64,000 nt of DNA. Origin: Mycolicibacterium brumae (GTDB lineage: Bacteria; Actinomycetota; Actinomycetes; Mycobacteriales; Mycobacteriaceae). The DNA is taken from positions 496,001 to 560,000 of the forward strand of contig NZ_CP104302.1 of assembly GCF_025215495.1 (NCBI RefSeq), written 5' to 3'. The position numbers and the translations under genes are program-made. The notes below the pieces were generated by a model that did no database searches, had not been told where the DNA came from, and was given only the letters and a program-made list of their open reading frames with translations. The first letter of the stretch is position 1. Each line of letters begins with the position of its first letter. Shown here one piece after another: positions 32,632-40,738 of the stretch.

Positions 32632-33249
32632 CGGCTCGCCGTCGACACCGGCCGTCGCGGCAATCGGCAGCAGGTGTTGACGGGCGAAGCCTTCGATCTC
32701 GTCATAACTGTGCAACGGGGACAACACGTCCGGTGTCAGCAGGATGGAATGGGTGATCCGCACCAGAATCTCTGCTCGGGCCAGCAGGTCGCGGTCGGAG
32801 AGCTCGGCCATGTCGGAGCCGCGCAGCACCTCCGCGGTGGCGGCCACCGCGCCGGCCAACAGCGGGGAGGCCTCGATGGTGAGCTGACGCAGCACCGTGT
32901 CGGGTTCGATTTCCAGTAACCGGTTCCACACGGCGTTGCTGCGTACGGTGTCGATGGTGGTGGCAAATGCGCGCACCACCCGGTCGGCGAAATCGTCGGC
33001 GCGTGCGGCGGCATCGCGCACGGCGGTGAACAGCTTCTGCGATTCCCGCATCAACACCGCGTTGACGATCTCGCTCTTGCCGCCGACCCGGCGGTAGACG
33101 GTGACCCGCCCCAGGCCCGCCTGGTTCGCGATCTCGTCCACGGTGGCCCGCCGGATACCGACTTTCGCGAACACGTCGAGCGCGGCGTCGAGCACCTCGT
33201 CCACGCTCGCGCCACGCGTACTTCCATCGGCGAAGAGGTCCGGGTGCAC
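32620..33249 (-). CDS. TetR-family regulator
   Basis: 209 residues from GTG 33249. An upstream ATG at 33288 is disfavoured because it overlaps the operator. HTH: VDEVLDAALDVFAKVGIRRATVDEIANQAGLGRVTVYRRVGGKSEIV. The ligand-binding domain is helical. It is divergent from the PF10118/reductase/BVMO/SDR operon, which it probably controls through the TGAAACA palindrome between them. Confidence 0.88.
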   Translation of the reverse strand: MHPDLFADGSTRGASVDEVLDAALDVFAKVGIRRATVDEIANQAGLGRVTVYRRVGGKSEIVNAVLMRESQKLFTAVRDAAARADDFADRVVRAFATTIDTVRSNAVWNRLLEIEPDTVLRQLTIEASPLLAGAVAATAEVLRGSDMAELSDRDLLARAEILVRITHSILLTPDVLSPLHSYDEIEGFARQHLLPIAATAGVDGEPLGA

Positions 33250-33280
33250 GGAAACGAGTCTAGTGGAGAACCTTGGCAGA

Positions 33281-33307
33281 TGAAACAATGAGATGTAATC
33301 TGTTTCA
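33281..33307. promoter_or_regulatory. TGAAACA-N13-TGTTTCA operator
   Basis: Perfect 7-bp inverted arms at 33281-33287 and 33301-33307, in the 81-bp gap between divergent tetR (33249) and the PF10118 gene (33331). Symmetry and position suit the TetR protein. Confidence 0.7.
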
Positions 33308-33330
33308 ACGTTTCGTTACAACGGGGTCGA

Positions 33331-34245
33331 GTGAAAGGAACGCGCGTGAGCGTGAGCGGTCACACCGGTCGAAAGATCCGCGAGTACAACGATGAGGCCC
33401 TGGCCATCAACGCACGTCACGTGCGTTTCGACTGGACCGGCGTACCCCTGGAATACATTCCCGGCCAGCCCTATGCCACCCACTTCTGGAACGTCATGCA
33501 CCTGGTGCTCCCGGAGGGGGAGCGGGCCATGGCGGACGTGTACGCACAGGCCCTGCCCTACATCGACGACGAGCGGCTCACCGAGGAAGTCATCGGATTC
33601 ATCGGGCAGGAGGCCACCCACGCCTCGTCCCACGAAAGCTTCCGGCACTACCTGCGCGCCCACGACGTCGAGGTCGCTCCGGTGCTCCGCGCCGTCGGGT
33701 ACGCGGTCAACACGATCTTCGGCGATCACGGACTGACCGGCCGCGCCGGCAAGGCCTGGCTGGCCGAACGGCTCGGAATCTACGCGGCAGCAGAACATTT
33801 CACCGCGGTGGTCGGCGAATGGCTGCTGGACAACGCCGCTTTGGATCGGGTCGGAGTCAACCCCACCATGCTCGACCTGCTGCGCTGGCACGGAGCCGAG
33901 GAACTCGAACACCGCAACGTCGCCTTCGACGCCTATCAGTATGTCGACGGCGGCTATGCCCGGCGTGCCCGCACCGCGCTCATCGCCTGTCTGGGACTGG
34001 CGGTGCTCTGGTTCTCCAGTGCGGCTTTCCTCTACCGCAACGACACCACGGTCCGCCGTCGCAGGCCGTGGCCGTGGGCCTACATCCGCGCCGCCCAGGG
34101 CGGATTCGTCCCCGGGGTGTCGTTCCTGTTCACCCAGATGTACTACTACCTGCGGCCCGGCTTCCACCCGTCGTCGATGGGGGACATCAGCAAGGCCGTG
34201 CGGTATCTGGCACTGTCCCCGGCGGCGCAGGCTGCGCAGGGATGA
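33331..34245 (+). CDS. PF10118 family protein, probable di-iron oxygenase component
   Basis: 304 residues (GTG 33331; GTG 33346 also possible). The family is named metal-dependent hydrolase. The sequence shows a ferritin-like pattern: Glu64 (PEGER), Glu94-x-x-His97 (GQEATHASSH), Glu155 (AAEHFT) and Glu191-x-x-His194 (AEELEHRN). This E-ExxH-E-ExxH order with about 30-residue spacing is the signature of carboxylate-bridged di-iron enzymes. The next gene, overlapping by ATGA, is a [2Fe-2S] flavin reductase. One membrane-like segment (ALIACLGLAVLWFSSAAFLY) lies near residue 215. Substrate unknown, probably lipidic. Confidence 0.75.
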   Translation: MKGTRVSVSGHTGRKIREYNDEALAINARHVRFDWTGVPLEYIPGQPYATHFWNVMHLVLPEGERAMADVYAQALPYIDDERLTEEVIGFIGQEATHASSHESFRHYLRAHDVEVAPVLRAVGYAVNTIFGDHGLTGRAGKAWLAERLGIYAAAEHFTAVVGEWLLDNAALDRVGVNPTMLDLLRWHGAEELEHRNVAFDAYQYVDGGYARRARTALIACLGLAVLWFSSAAFLYRNDTTVRRRRPWPWAYIRAAQGGFVPGVSFLFTQMYYYLRPGFHPSSMGDISKAVRYLALSPAAQAAQG

Positions 34246-35318
34246 GCCATCCGAACGCACCCCTGACCGCCGCGGCGGAGACCACACCGGTACTGCGGAC
34301 CCTCGGCAGGCTGGCCCGCGGCTACTCCTGCGTGTTCACCGAAAGCCGATTCGCCGAACGGCTCTCGCCGGTCGATCCGGTCCGCCGCGGAGGTTTCGAC
34401 ACCCGCCTCGACGTGGTGGACGTGCAGACCGTCGCGACCGACGTCGTCGCCCTCACCCTGTGCCGACCCGACTTCACCCCGCTGCCGGCGTGGACACCGG
34501 GCGCCCACATCGACGTCTTCACCCCCGAAGGGCGCCAACGGCATTACTCGCTGACCGGTGACCGCCATGATCTGCGGCACTACCGGATCGCGGTGCGACG
34601 CGTCCCCGACGGTGCCGGATCGGCCGAAATGCATCGCCTCCGGGTCGGCGACAGCCTGCACGTGCGTGGACCGCGAAACGCCTTCAACCTCGCCCCCGCC
34701 GACAACTACGTGTTCGTCGCCGGCGGCATCGGGATCACCCCGATCCTGCCCATGGTGCGCGAGGTGGCCGCCCGAACCCGGTGCTGGGCATTGATCTACA
34801 CCGGCCGGACCCGCGACTCCATGCCGTTCATCGACGAGCTGACCGCACTCGGGTCCAGGCAGGTGGACATCCGCCCCGACGCCGAATGCGGCACCCCGGA
34901 TCTGGCGGTGATGCTCGGGAATTCCTCGGCCGGCGCCGCCTTCTACGTCTGCGGCCCACCCGACATGATCGACGGGGCCCGGACCGCCGCCTCGGGGGGC
35001 CGGGATTCGGTGGAGTTCCACAGTGAGCGGTTCACCGCGGCCCGGGTCGTCGACGGCCGGGAATTCTCCATCGTGCTGGCTCGCTCGGGCCAGACCATCG
35101 AGGTCGGCAGCGACGAGACGGCACTGCAGGCGATCCGTCGGGTCAAACCGGACGTGCGGTACTCCTGCCAGCAGGGCATCTGCGGGGCGTGCCGGGTCCC
35201 GGTGCTCAGCGGGGCGGTCGAGCACCGCGACCGCGTCCTCACTCCGGCCCAGGAAACCGACTCGATGATGATCTGTGTCTCGCGGGCCGCCGCCGGCTCG
35301 ATCGTCATCGACCTCTAG
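34242..35318 (+). CDS. Phthalate-dioxygenase-reductase-type flavin/[2Fe-2S] reductase
   Basis: 358 residues. Order: flavin domain (RHYSLTGD), NAD domain (VAGGIGITPILPM, then YVCGPPDMI), then a C-terminal plant-type ferredoxin (YSCQQGICGACRVPVLSGAV...MMICVSRA, four Cys). It passes electrons from NAD(P)H to an oxygenase. No Rieske oxygenase is nearby, so its partner is most likely the overlapping PF10118 protein. The BVMO downstream normally needs no separate reductase. Confidence 0.9.
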   Translation: MSHPNAPLTAAAETTPVLRTLGRLARGYSCVFTESRFAERLSPVDPVRRGGFDTRLDVVDVQTVATDVVALTLCRPDFTPLPAWTPGAHIDVFTPEGRQRHYSLTGDRHDLRHYRIAVRRVPDGAGSAEMHRLRVGDSLHVRGPRNAFNLAPADNYVFVAGGIGITPILPMVREVAARTRCWALIYTGRTRDSMPFIDELTALGSRQVDIRPDAECGTPDLAVMLGNSSAGAAFYVCGPPDMIDGARTAASGGRDSVEFHSERFTAARVVDGREFSIVLARSGQTIEVGSDETALQAIRRVKPDVRYSCQQGICGACRVPVLSGAVEHRDRVLTPAQETDSMMICVSRAAAGSIVIDL

Positions 35319-35349
35319 ATCGTCTGTGCAACCTCAGATTGGACGTGTC

Positions 35350-36867
35350 ATGACGCAAACGACGACCACTCATGTCAACACCGCCATCATCGGAGCGGGC
35401 TTCGGCGGGATCGGTGCAGCGATCCGGCTGAAATCCGCGAACGACGACGATTTCCTGGTGTTCGAGCGTGCACCCGAAGTGGGAGGAACCTGGCAGGCCA
35501 ACACCTACCCGGGTGCGCAGTGCGACATCCCGTCGGTCCTCTACTCCTTCTCCTTCGCCCCGAATCCCGATTGGTCGCGCCTGTACCCGCTGCAGCAGGA
35601 ACTCAAGTCCTATATGCAGCGATGCGTGTCCGACAACGGGATCGGGCGGCACCTCCTGCTGGGGCACGAGGTGACCGGCGCCGACTGGGACGACCTGGCC
35701 CAGGTGTGGCGTATCCAGGCCAACCGGCGAGAGTTCACCTCCTCGGTGCTGATCCTGGCCACCGGGCCGTTCAGTGAGCCGTCCATCCCGGACGTGCCCG
35801 GTCTGGATGAATTCGACGGTCCCGTGTTCCATTCCGCACAGTGGCGCCATGACGTCGATCTTCGCGGCAAGGCCGTCGGGGTCATCGGCACCGGCGCCTC
35901 GGCCGTGCAGTTCATCCCGCAGATCCAGCCGGTGGCATCCGAACTGACCGTCTTCCAACGGACTCCGACGTGGATCCTGCCGCATCCCGACCGCCCGATC
36001 GGGCCGGGACTGCGGCGCTCCTTCGCCGCCGTGCCGAGCCTGCAGCGGGCGGCGCGCGCACTGGTGAGCCTGGTCCAGGAGGCCATGGTGCCGGGGCTGG
36101 TGTACTGGCCGAAGCTGCTGAATCCGATGGCGGCCGTTGGGCGTTGGCATCTCAAGCGTCAGGTCCATGATCGGGTGCTGCGCGAGAAGCTGACCCCGAC
36201 GTATGCCTTCGGCTGCAAACGGCCGACGTTCTCCAACCGCTACTTTCCCGCGCTGACCGCCCCGAACACGACGGTCGAGACGGCCGGCATCCGCCGGGTC
36301 ACGGCGGACGGCATCGAAACCGCCGACGGCGCCCATCGCCGCCTCGACGCCATCGTGTTCGGAACCGGGTTCAAGTTGACGCAGAACGAGGGTTTCGGCC
36401 GGATCCGCGGTCGTGACGGCCGCAGCCTCGCCGACGTGTGGGCGGGCGGGGAAATGAGCGCACATCTGGGTACCGTCGTGCCGGGCTTCCCGAACCTGTT
36501 CATGATCCTGGGTCCCAACTCGGTGGTCTACACCTCGCAGATCGTGACCATCGAGGCGCAGCTGGACTTCATCCTCGACGCGATCGCGCAGATGCGCAGG
36601 CGCGGAATCCGTTCCATCGAGGTCACCGCCGAGGCAATGCGCGAGTTCGTGCGGACCGTGGATCACAGGTTGGCAGGATCGGTCTGGAATTCGGGCGGCT
36701 GCAGCAGCTACTACCTGAGCCCGAGCGGCCGGAACTTCACCTTCTGGCCCGGTTTCGTGTTCACCTTCCAGCGCCGCATGCGCCACGCTGACCTCGGCGA
36801 GTTCGAGGTCCGGTATGCCGCGGCGCCGCCGGTGTCCGACGGCGCCGAACTGGTGATGGGTCGATGA
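35350..36867 (+). CDS. Flavin-containing Baeyer-Villiger-type monooxygenase
   Basis: 505 residues from ATG 35350. FAD site GAGFGG (15-20), GGTWQANTYPGAQCDIPS (45-62), BVMO fingerprint FDGPVFHSAQW (155-165), and NADPH site GVIGTGASA (about 177-185). It inserts oxygen next to a carbonyl or oxidises a heteroatom. The BVMO-SDR pairing recalls the mycobacterial mymA (Rv3083) locus, though the rest of that operon is not present here. Confidence 0.9.
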   Translation: MTQTTTTHVNTAIIGAGFGGIGAAIRLKSANDDDFLVFERAPEVGGTWQANTYPGAQCDIPSVLYSFSFAPNPDWSRLYPLQQELKSYMQRCVSDNGIGRHLLLGHEVTGADWDDLAQVWRIQANRREFTSSVLILATGPFSEPSIPDVPGLDEFDGPVFHSAQWRHDVDLRGKAVGVIGTGASAVQFIPQIQPVASELTVFQRTPTWILPHPDRPIGPGLRRSFAAVPSLQRAARALVSLVQEAMVPGLVYWPKLLNPMAAVGRWHLKRQVHDRVLREKLTPTYAFGCKRPTFSNRYFPALTAPNTTVETAGIRRVTADGIETADGAHRRLDAIVFGTGFKLTQNEGFGRIRGRDGRSLADVWAGGEMSAHLGTVVPGFPNLFMILGPNSVVYTSQIVTIEAQLDFILDAIAQMRRRGIRSIEVTAEAMREFVRTVDHRLAGSVWNSGGCSSYYLSPSGRNFTFWPGFVFTFQRRMRHADLGEFEVRYAAAPPVSDGAELVMGR

Positions 36868-37703
36868 CCCGTACACCGCCGTTGTCCCTGCCCGGGGCGG
36901 TCGTGCTGATCACCGGTGCGGCTCAGGGCATCGGCCTGGACACTGCGCGGCGTTTCGCCGCCGCCGGAGCCAAGGTGGTGCTCGTCGACGTGGACGGTGA
37001 CCGGCTCGACCGGGCCGTGGCTTCGCTGGGCGGCAACGCAATTGCCGTCGTGGCCGATGTCCGCGACGTCGACGCCCTGCGCGGCGCCACTGTGCAGGCA
37101 CTCGAAGCGTTCGGCGGGCTGGACGTCGTCGTCGCCAACGCCGGGGTCACGCCGCCGACCGCCACCCTGCGCATCGTCGACCTCGACGATTTCCGCCGGG
37201 TCATCGACATCAACCTGATCGGTGCGCTGAACACCGTTCGCGCGACAGTCGAACCGATCATCGCGCGGGGCGGGCACATTCAGCTGATCGGATCGTGCGC
37301 CGCGTTCGCACCGGGCATGTGTGGCGCCGCCTACATGGTGAGCAAGGCCGGGGTGGAGCAGCTCGCCCGGGCGTTGCGGATCGAATTGGCGCCGCACGGG
37401 GTCTCCGTCGGTATCTCCTACTTCGGCATCGTAGAGACGTCCCTGACCCGCGCTACCCTCGATGAGGATCCGATGGGCCGGCAGATCGGCAAGTTGCTCC
37501 CGTGGCCGCTGAACCGCAGGGTGCACGCCGACTACGCGGCGTCGACCATTGTGGCGGCGGTACGCAGCCGGACGGCGTCGCGCATCGTTCCGCGCACCTG
37601 GGTTCCCTACGCCTGGTTCCGTGGCGTCATCAACACGGTGCTCGATCGGTTCCTGGTTGCCGATGCGGAGCTGGCCGGCATCATCCGCGCGCTGGAGAAG
37701 TAG
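36864..37703 (+). CDS. Short-chain dehydrogenase/reductase
   Basis: 279 residues, ATGA overlap with the BVMO. Classical SDR: TGAAQGIG (NAD(P) site), NAG in VVANAGV, a Ser in QLIGSCAAF and the catalytic YMVSK. It likely oxidises an alcohol to the ketone used by the BVMO, or reduces an aldehyde product. Last gene of the four-gene operon. Confidence 0.9.
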   Translation: MTRTPPLSLPGAVVLITGAAQGIGLDTARRFAAAGAKVVLVDVDGDRLDRAVASLGGNAIAVVADVRDVDALRGATVQALEAFGGLDVVVANAGVTPPTATLRIVDLDDFRRVIDINLIGALNTVRATVEPIIARGGHIQLIGSCAAFAPGMCGAAYMVSKAGVEQLARALRIELAPHGVSVGISYFGIVETSLTRATLDEDPMGRQIGKLLPWPLNRRVHADYAASTIVAAVRSRTASRIVPRTWVPYAWFRGVINTVLDRFLVADAELAGIIRALEK

Positions 37704-37858
37704 CCCGATGCGAGTCTCCGCCACGATCTTTCACCGGCCCAATCGATTCGGTTCCGGGTGGCCCACGATGCCCCAGCGGACTCTCGTCGATCCGGAGATC
37801 TGTTCCATAGTGATAAAACCCCGCAACTGAAAAGGTCCTGGCAAAGGAGCGGAAACGA

Positions 37859-38074
37859 ATGCGGAGACTTGTGGTTGTGGCACTGGCTGCCATAGGCGTC
37901 AGCTTCGGTCTTGCTGTGGCTCCGTCGGTTAGCGCGGACTGCTCCTACGAGGCTTGGGTGATTGGACTGTGCTCCCGCGACACATCTCCGGGACCGGTTG
38001 AAGACACACCGCAATACCAGGGCCAGTGGTGGGACGACGGTGTCGAGAAATGGTGCCCACCGGACTGCATGTGA
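37859..38074 (+). CDS. Small secreted protein
   Basis: 71 residues with a signal peptide (RRLVVVALAAIGVSFGLAVAPSVSAD) and a short mature peptide with four Cys (CSYEAW...LCSRD...WCPPDCM). A GGAGCGG sequence precedes the ATG. Family not recognised. Confidence 0.65.
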   Translation: MRRLVVVALAAIGVSFGLAVAPSVSADCSYEAWVIGLCSRDTSPGPVEDTPQYQGQWWDDGVEKWCPPDCM

Positions 38075-38120
38075 GACCTAGTAAGCAGGCTCACGGCACG
38101 CACTGACTACTGCCGAGACC

Positions 38121-38285
38121 GGCTGCCGGGCTACGAGATTCCTGACCAGTTAACGGTGATGAAGTCATTGCCGGTGACCGAAAAGGGCGACATCGATCGC
38201 CTCAGGCTGGCACGCATTGCTGCCGGTGAGGTGACAACCGTTTCGTCGAGCACGACAGCACCGGGTTCTCGGATGCCGGCGTAGG
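38121..38285 (+). pseudogene. C-terminal scrap of an AMP-forming ligase
   Basis: One frame reads LPGYEIPDQLTVMKSLPVTE then KGDIDRLRL before drifting into a stop. This is the C-terminal subdomain of acyl-CoA synthetases or NRPS adenylation domains (GYxxP...LPxTxxGKxDR), with the catalytic Lys position altered to Asp (KGDIDR). Nothing upstream completes it. The rest of the interval to 38530 has no recognisable gene. Confidence 0.5.
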
Positions 38286-38657
38286 GCTCGCCGAAGTTTG
38301 CGCACCGGTGTTGGTGGCAATCCCAACGGCATCGCGGCACCGCTGATTCATCCGAACCCAGAGGCCGCCGTGGAGGTCGGAGGCCATCGGTTTCTGCCTG
38401 CGCGAGGATCGACCGAAACTGCGGCCATGTTCGAACGCGGCGTTGTGGTGCGGCACCGAGTATCGCAAATAGCCTGGTAATGCTCACACAAACATACCTT
38501 TTTGCCATTCAACGTTCGAAATCTAGCTGAGAAATCAATGTGACTGGTGTTACGGTTTTGCCGCAACGTAACGAAAGTCATGTTATCGATTCGAAGTTGT
38601 TCAGCTGTTCCCTATGTCCGCGGGTGGCCATCGAAACGACACTGCAGTGGAGGACCT

Positions 38658-39016
38658 ATGAACACCTCGGCGCCAAAGAGGATACAAATCACTCGTCGGG
38701 GCCCTGGCGGGCGGCTAACCCCAATGCGGTGGTCGTATCAAAGCCGTCCCGGTTCGCAAACCCGTTTCGTTCAGGCTCCGAGACTGAGTTCGTCCGCGAC
38801 GGCGTGACCCGCCGGGTGCGCGTGCGAGATCGCGCCCAGGCGGTCGCGCTTTTCCGTGAGCTTATGGCCCAAGAACTGTATGTCCCCGGGTATCCCTCCG
38901 TTGAGGAAATTCGAGAAGTGTTGAACGGCAAGGACGTGGCGCGCTGGTGTGGGCCCGATCTGGAGTGCCACGGGGACGTCCTGATTGAGACGGCCAACCG
39001 AACTCGGGGCAGGTGA
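38658..39016 (+). pseudogene. DUF4326 gene with a frameshift
   Basis: ATG 38658 behind GTGGAGG gives MNTSAPKRIQITRRG, the usual DUF4326 start. The frame then shifts at about 38700 (GGGGCCC run) and WRAANPNAVVVSKPSRFANPF... continues in another frame to the stop. The end EVLNGKDVARWCGPDLECHGDVLIE is the conserved DUF4326 Cys/His motif. DUF4326 proteins are small and common in phage and accessory DNA, function unknown. One missing base would restore the gene. Confidence 0.65.
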
Positions 39017-39023
39017 GCGTTGC

Positions 39024-39545
39024 GTGAACAACAACCACGATGAGTTGCCTGTGGAGATCGAGACGTTGAGCCGCCGCGTGGACGACCTCGAAGCGCGGCT
39101 CGTGCGGGTGCGCCTGAAGGCGGTCAAACAATCAGTCGGTTGGTGCGTGGCGATTGCGCTCGGAGTTGTTCTGGTTCTCATGGCGCTCGACACCTACGTT
39201 CCGAAGCCAGGCCCGGAGACCGCTGATGACAATCTGGAGCAGCTGCTCCGGCCCGGTCTGCACTGTTACAACAGCGGTGAGGAGATGGCCGCCGCGCGCC
39301 AGCGTGCTCTCACCGCCGTCGATCGACTGGAATTCGAGGCTGAGTTCACGCGAACCTGGGACCAGCGGCACCCGCAGATCGACGGATTGCCGACAACTCC
39401 GCCAGCCCCCGCATTAACAACCGAACCCGGTGCGGTGATCCCGATCGTCACCGAGCCCACAGACCCAGATGTCCCGGCGCCGACCAACGTGGGCGAAGAG
39501 ATCGACGACGACCTCTGCTTCGGTCTGAAAGAGCCGACACCGTGA
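39024..39545 (+). CDS. Coiled-coil single-pass membrane protein
   Basis: 173 residues from GTG 39024. N-terminal coiled coil (EIETLSRRVDDLEARLVRVRLKA), a membrane helix (VGWCVAIALGVVLVLMALDTY, about residues 39-59), and an extracytoplasmic acidic Pro/Thr-rich domain with two Cys. Family not recognised. Seven bases after the DUF4326 stop, so co-transcribed. Confidence 0.65.
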   Translation: MNNNHDELPVEIETLSRRVDDLEARLVRVRLKAVKQSVGWCVAIALGVVLVLMALDTYVPKPGPETADDNLEQLLRPGLHCYNSGEEMAAARQRALTAVDRLEFEAEFTRTWDQRHPQIDGLPTTPPAPALTTEPGAVIPIVTEPTDPDVPAPTNVGEEIDDDLCFGLKEPTP

Positions 39546-39569
39546 CATTGCGCAGGAATGGAAATCAGT

Positions 39570-39705
39570 GACCAGGGCTGGCGGCAAATTCAATCGGGGT
39601 CAATCGGCCAAGGCCGGCCTGGCGTCGGCGGCGGTTCAGGACGTTCTTCTGCAGCAGGGAAAAGAAGCTCTCCATGGCTGCGTTGTCACCGGGCTTGGGT
39701 GGCCA
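39570..39705 (-). pseudogene. IS3-family transposase remnant with internal deletion
   Basis: Minus frame reads KPGDNAAMESFFSLLQKNVL then NRRRRQAGLGRLTPIEFAAS. The first part is the last catalytic Glu region of IS3/IS150 OrfB; the end is its normal C-terminus. About 20-30 residues usually between them are missing in frame, and no upstream portion remains. Confidence 0.7.
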
Positions 39706-39724
39706 GACGTGATTCCATCCGTGA

Positions 39725-39990
39725 GTCGATGCTGTAGCCATCAATCCGGAGAGCGACCGGTTCCCGGTCCGCTGGGCTCAGTTGACCCGTGTACAGCAGC
39801 CCTTTGAGTCCGATGATCGGCCCGTGCGCGTTGTAGACCGTCTCTCTGGATGGCGACCACGGGGTAGCCATTCGTCATTGAGTTTGCCGATGTGATCGTT
39901 GGCGTGGCCCGCCGGCTTGAGCTTGGTGGTGTGCACCATCAGTGTGATGAGGAACTGATGGGTGCGCGGCACCCCGCCGAAGTCTTGGCG
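39725..39990 (-). pseudogene. Unidentified decayed coding sequence
   Basis: Two minus frames show protein-like stretches joined by a frame change: PRTHQFLITLMVHTTKLKPAGHA... and ETVYNAHGPIIGLKGLLYTGQ.... No family recognised. The segment lies between IS remnants and could belong to one. Confidence 0.3.
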
Positions 39991-40029
39991 GGCTCGCAGG
40001 GTGCCGCGCTGTAGTGCACGGAGGCACCG

Positions 40030-40650
40030 ATGGTGACGGTAGAGGCTGATCTGGTCTGCGTCGAGTCCCGGTTGGCGGCGGGCCAGCTCAGGTGCCCGGC
40101 GTGTTCACAGGGTGTGCTGGGCGGCTGGGGATTCGCCCGCACTCGCCGTGTCGTCGGTCTGGCTGGTGTGGTTCGGCCGCGGCGGGCGCGGTGCCGGTCC
40201 TGTCTGGTGACGCATGTGTTGCTACCGGTCACAGTGTTGTTGCGCAGGGGTTATGCGGCGCAGGTGGTTTGGGAGTCATTGTGGCTGCGCGGCCGCGGGT
40301 GGGGGCATCGGCGGATCGCTGAGCAGTTGCGGGTTCCGCCGACCACGGTGCGTGGGTGGCTGCGCCGGGCCGGCGGCCGGCGGGAGGCGATCCGGGCGCG
40401 GTTCATTCAGATGGCGGTGCTCGTCGGGATCGACGTGAGGATCCCCGAGGGGCAAGGCTGCGGCTGGGGTGACGTGGTGGCCGCGGTCGAGGCCGCAGTG
40501 GCGGCGATCGGGCAGCGGTTCGGGCCGGCGGGGTTGGTAGGCGCGGTGACGCCGGCACAGGTGCTGGTCGCGGTCACCGGTGGCCGACTACTGGCACCGC
40601 AGTGGCCGACGACGCGGTCGCCGCGCGTTCGCAACACCAATTGCCCCTGA
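40030..40650 (+). CDS. DUF6431 transposon accessory protein
   Basis: 206 residues from ATG 40030. N-terminal zinc finger (LRCPACSQG...ARCRSCLVTHVLLP), then an HTH region (GHRRIAEQLRVPPTTVRGWLRRAGGRREAIRARF), then a helical end. This matches DUF6431 proteins encoded beside DDE transposases in actinobacteria. Probably a DNA-binding helper or target-site factor. First gene of the three-gene module up to 42735. Confidence 0.75.
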   Translation: MVTVEADLVCVESRLAAGQLRCPACSQGVLGGWGFARTRRVVGLAGVVRPRRARCRSCLVTHVLLPVTVLLRRGYAAQVVWESLWLRGRGWGHRRIAEQLRVPPTTVRGWLRRAGGRREAIRARFIQMAVLVGIDVRIPEGQGCGWGDVVAAVEAAVAAIGQRFGPAGLVGAVTPAQVLVAVTGGRLLAPQWPTTRSPRVRNTNCP

Positions 40651-40738
40651 TGCGCCACGTGGGAATCGGTGATCCTCGCGAAGGCACCTGCCCGACAAAC
40701 GGTTTCGGACGGGGCCATCGACTGTGTGAGGAGAGACG

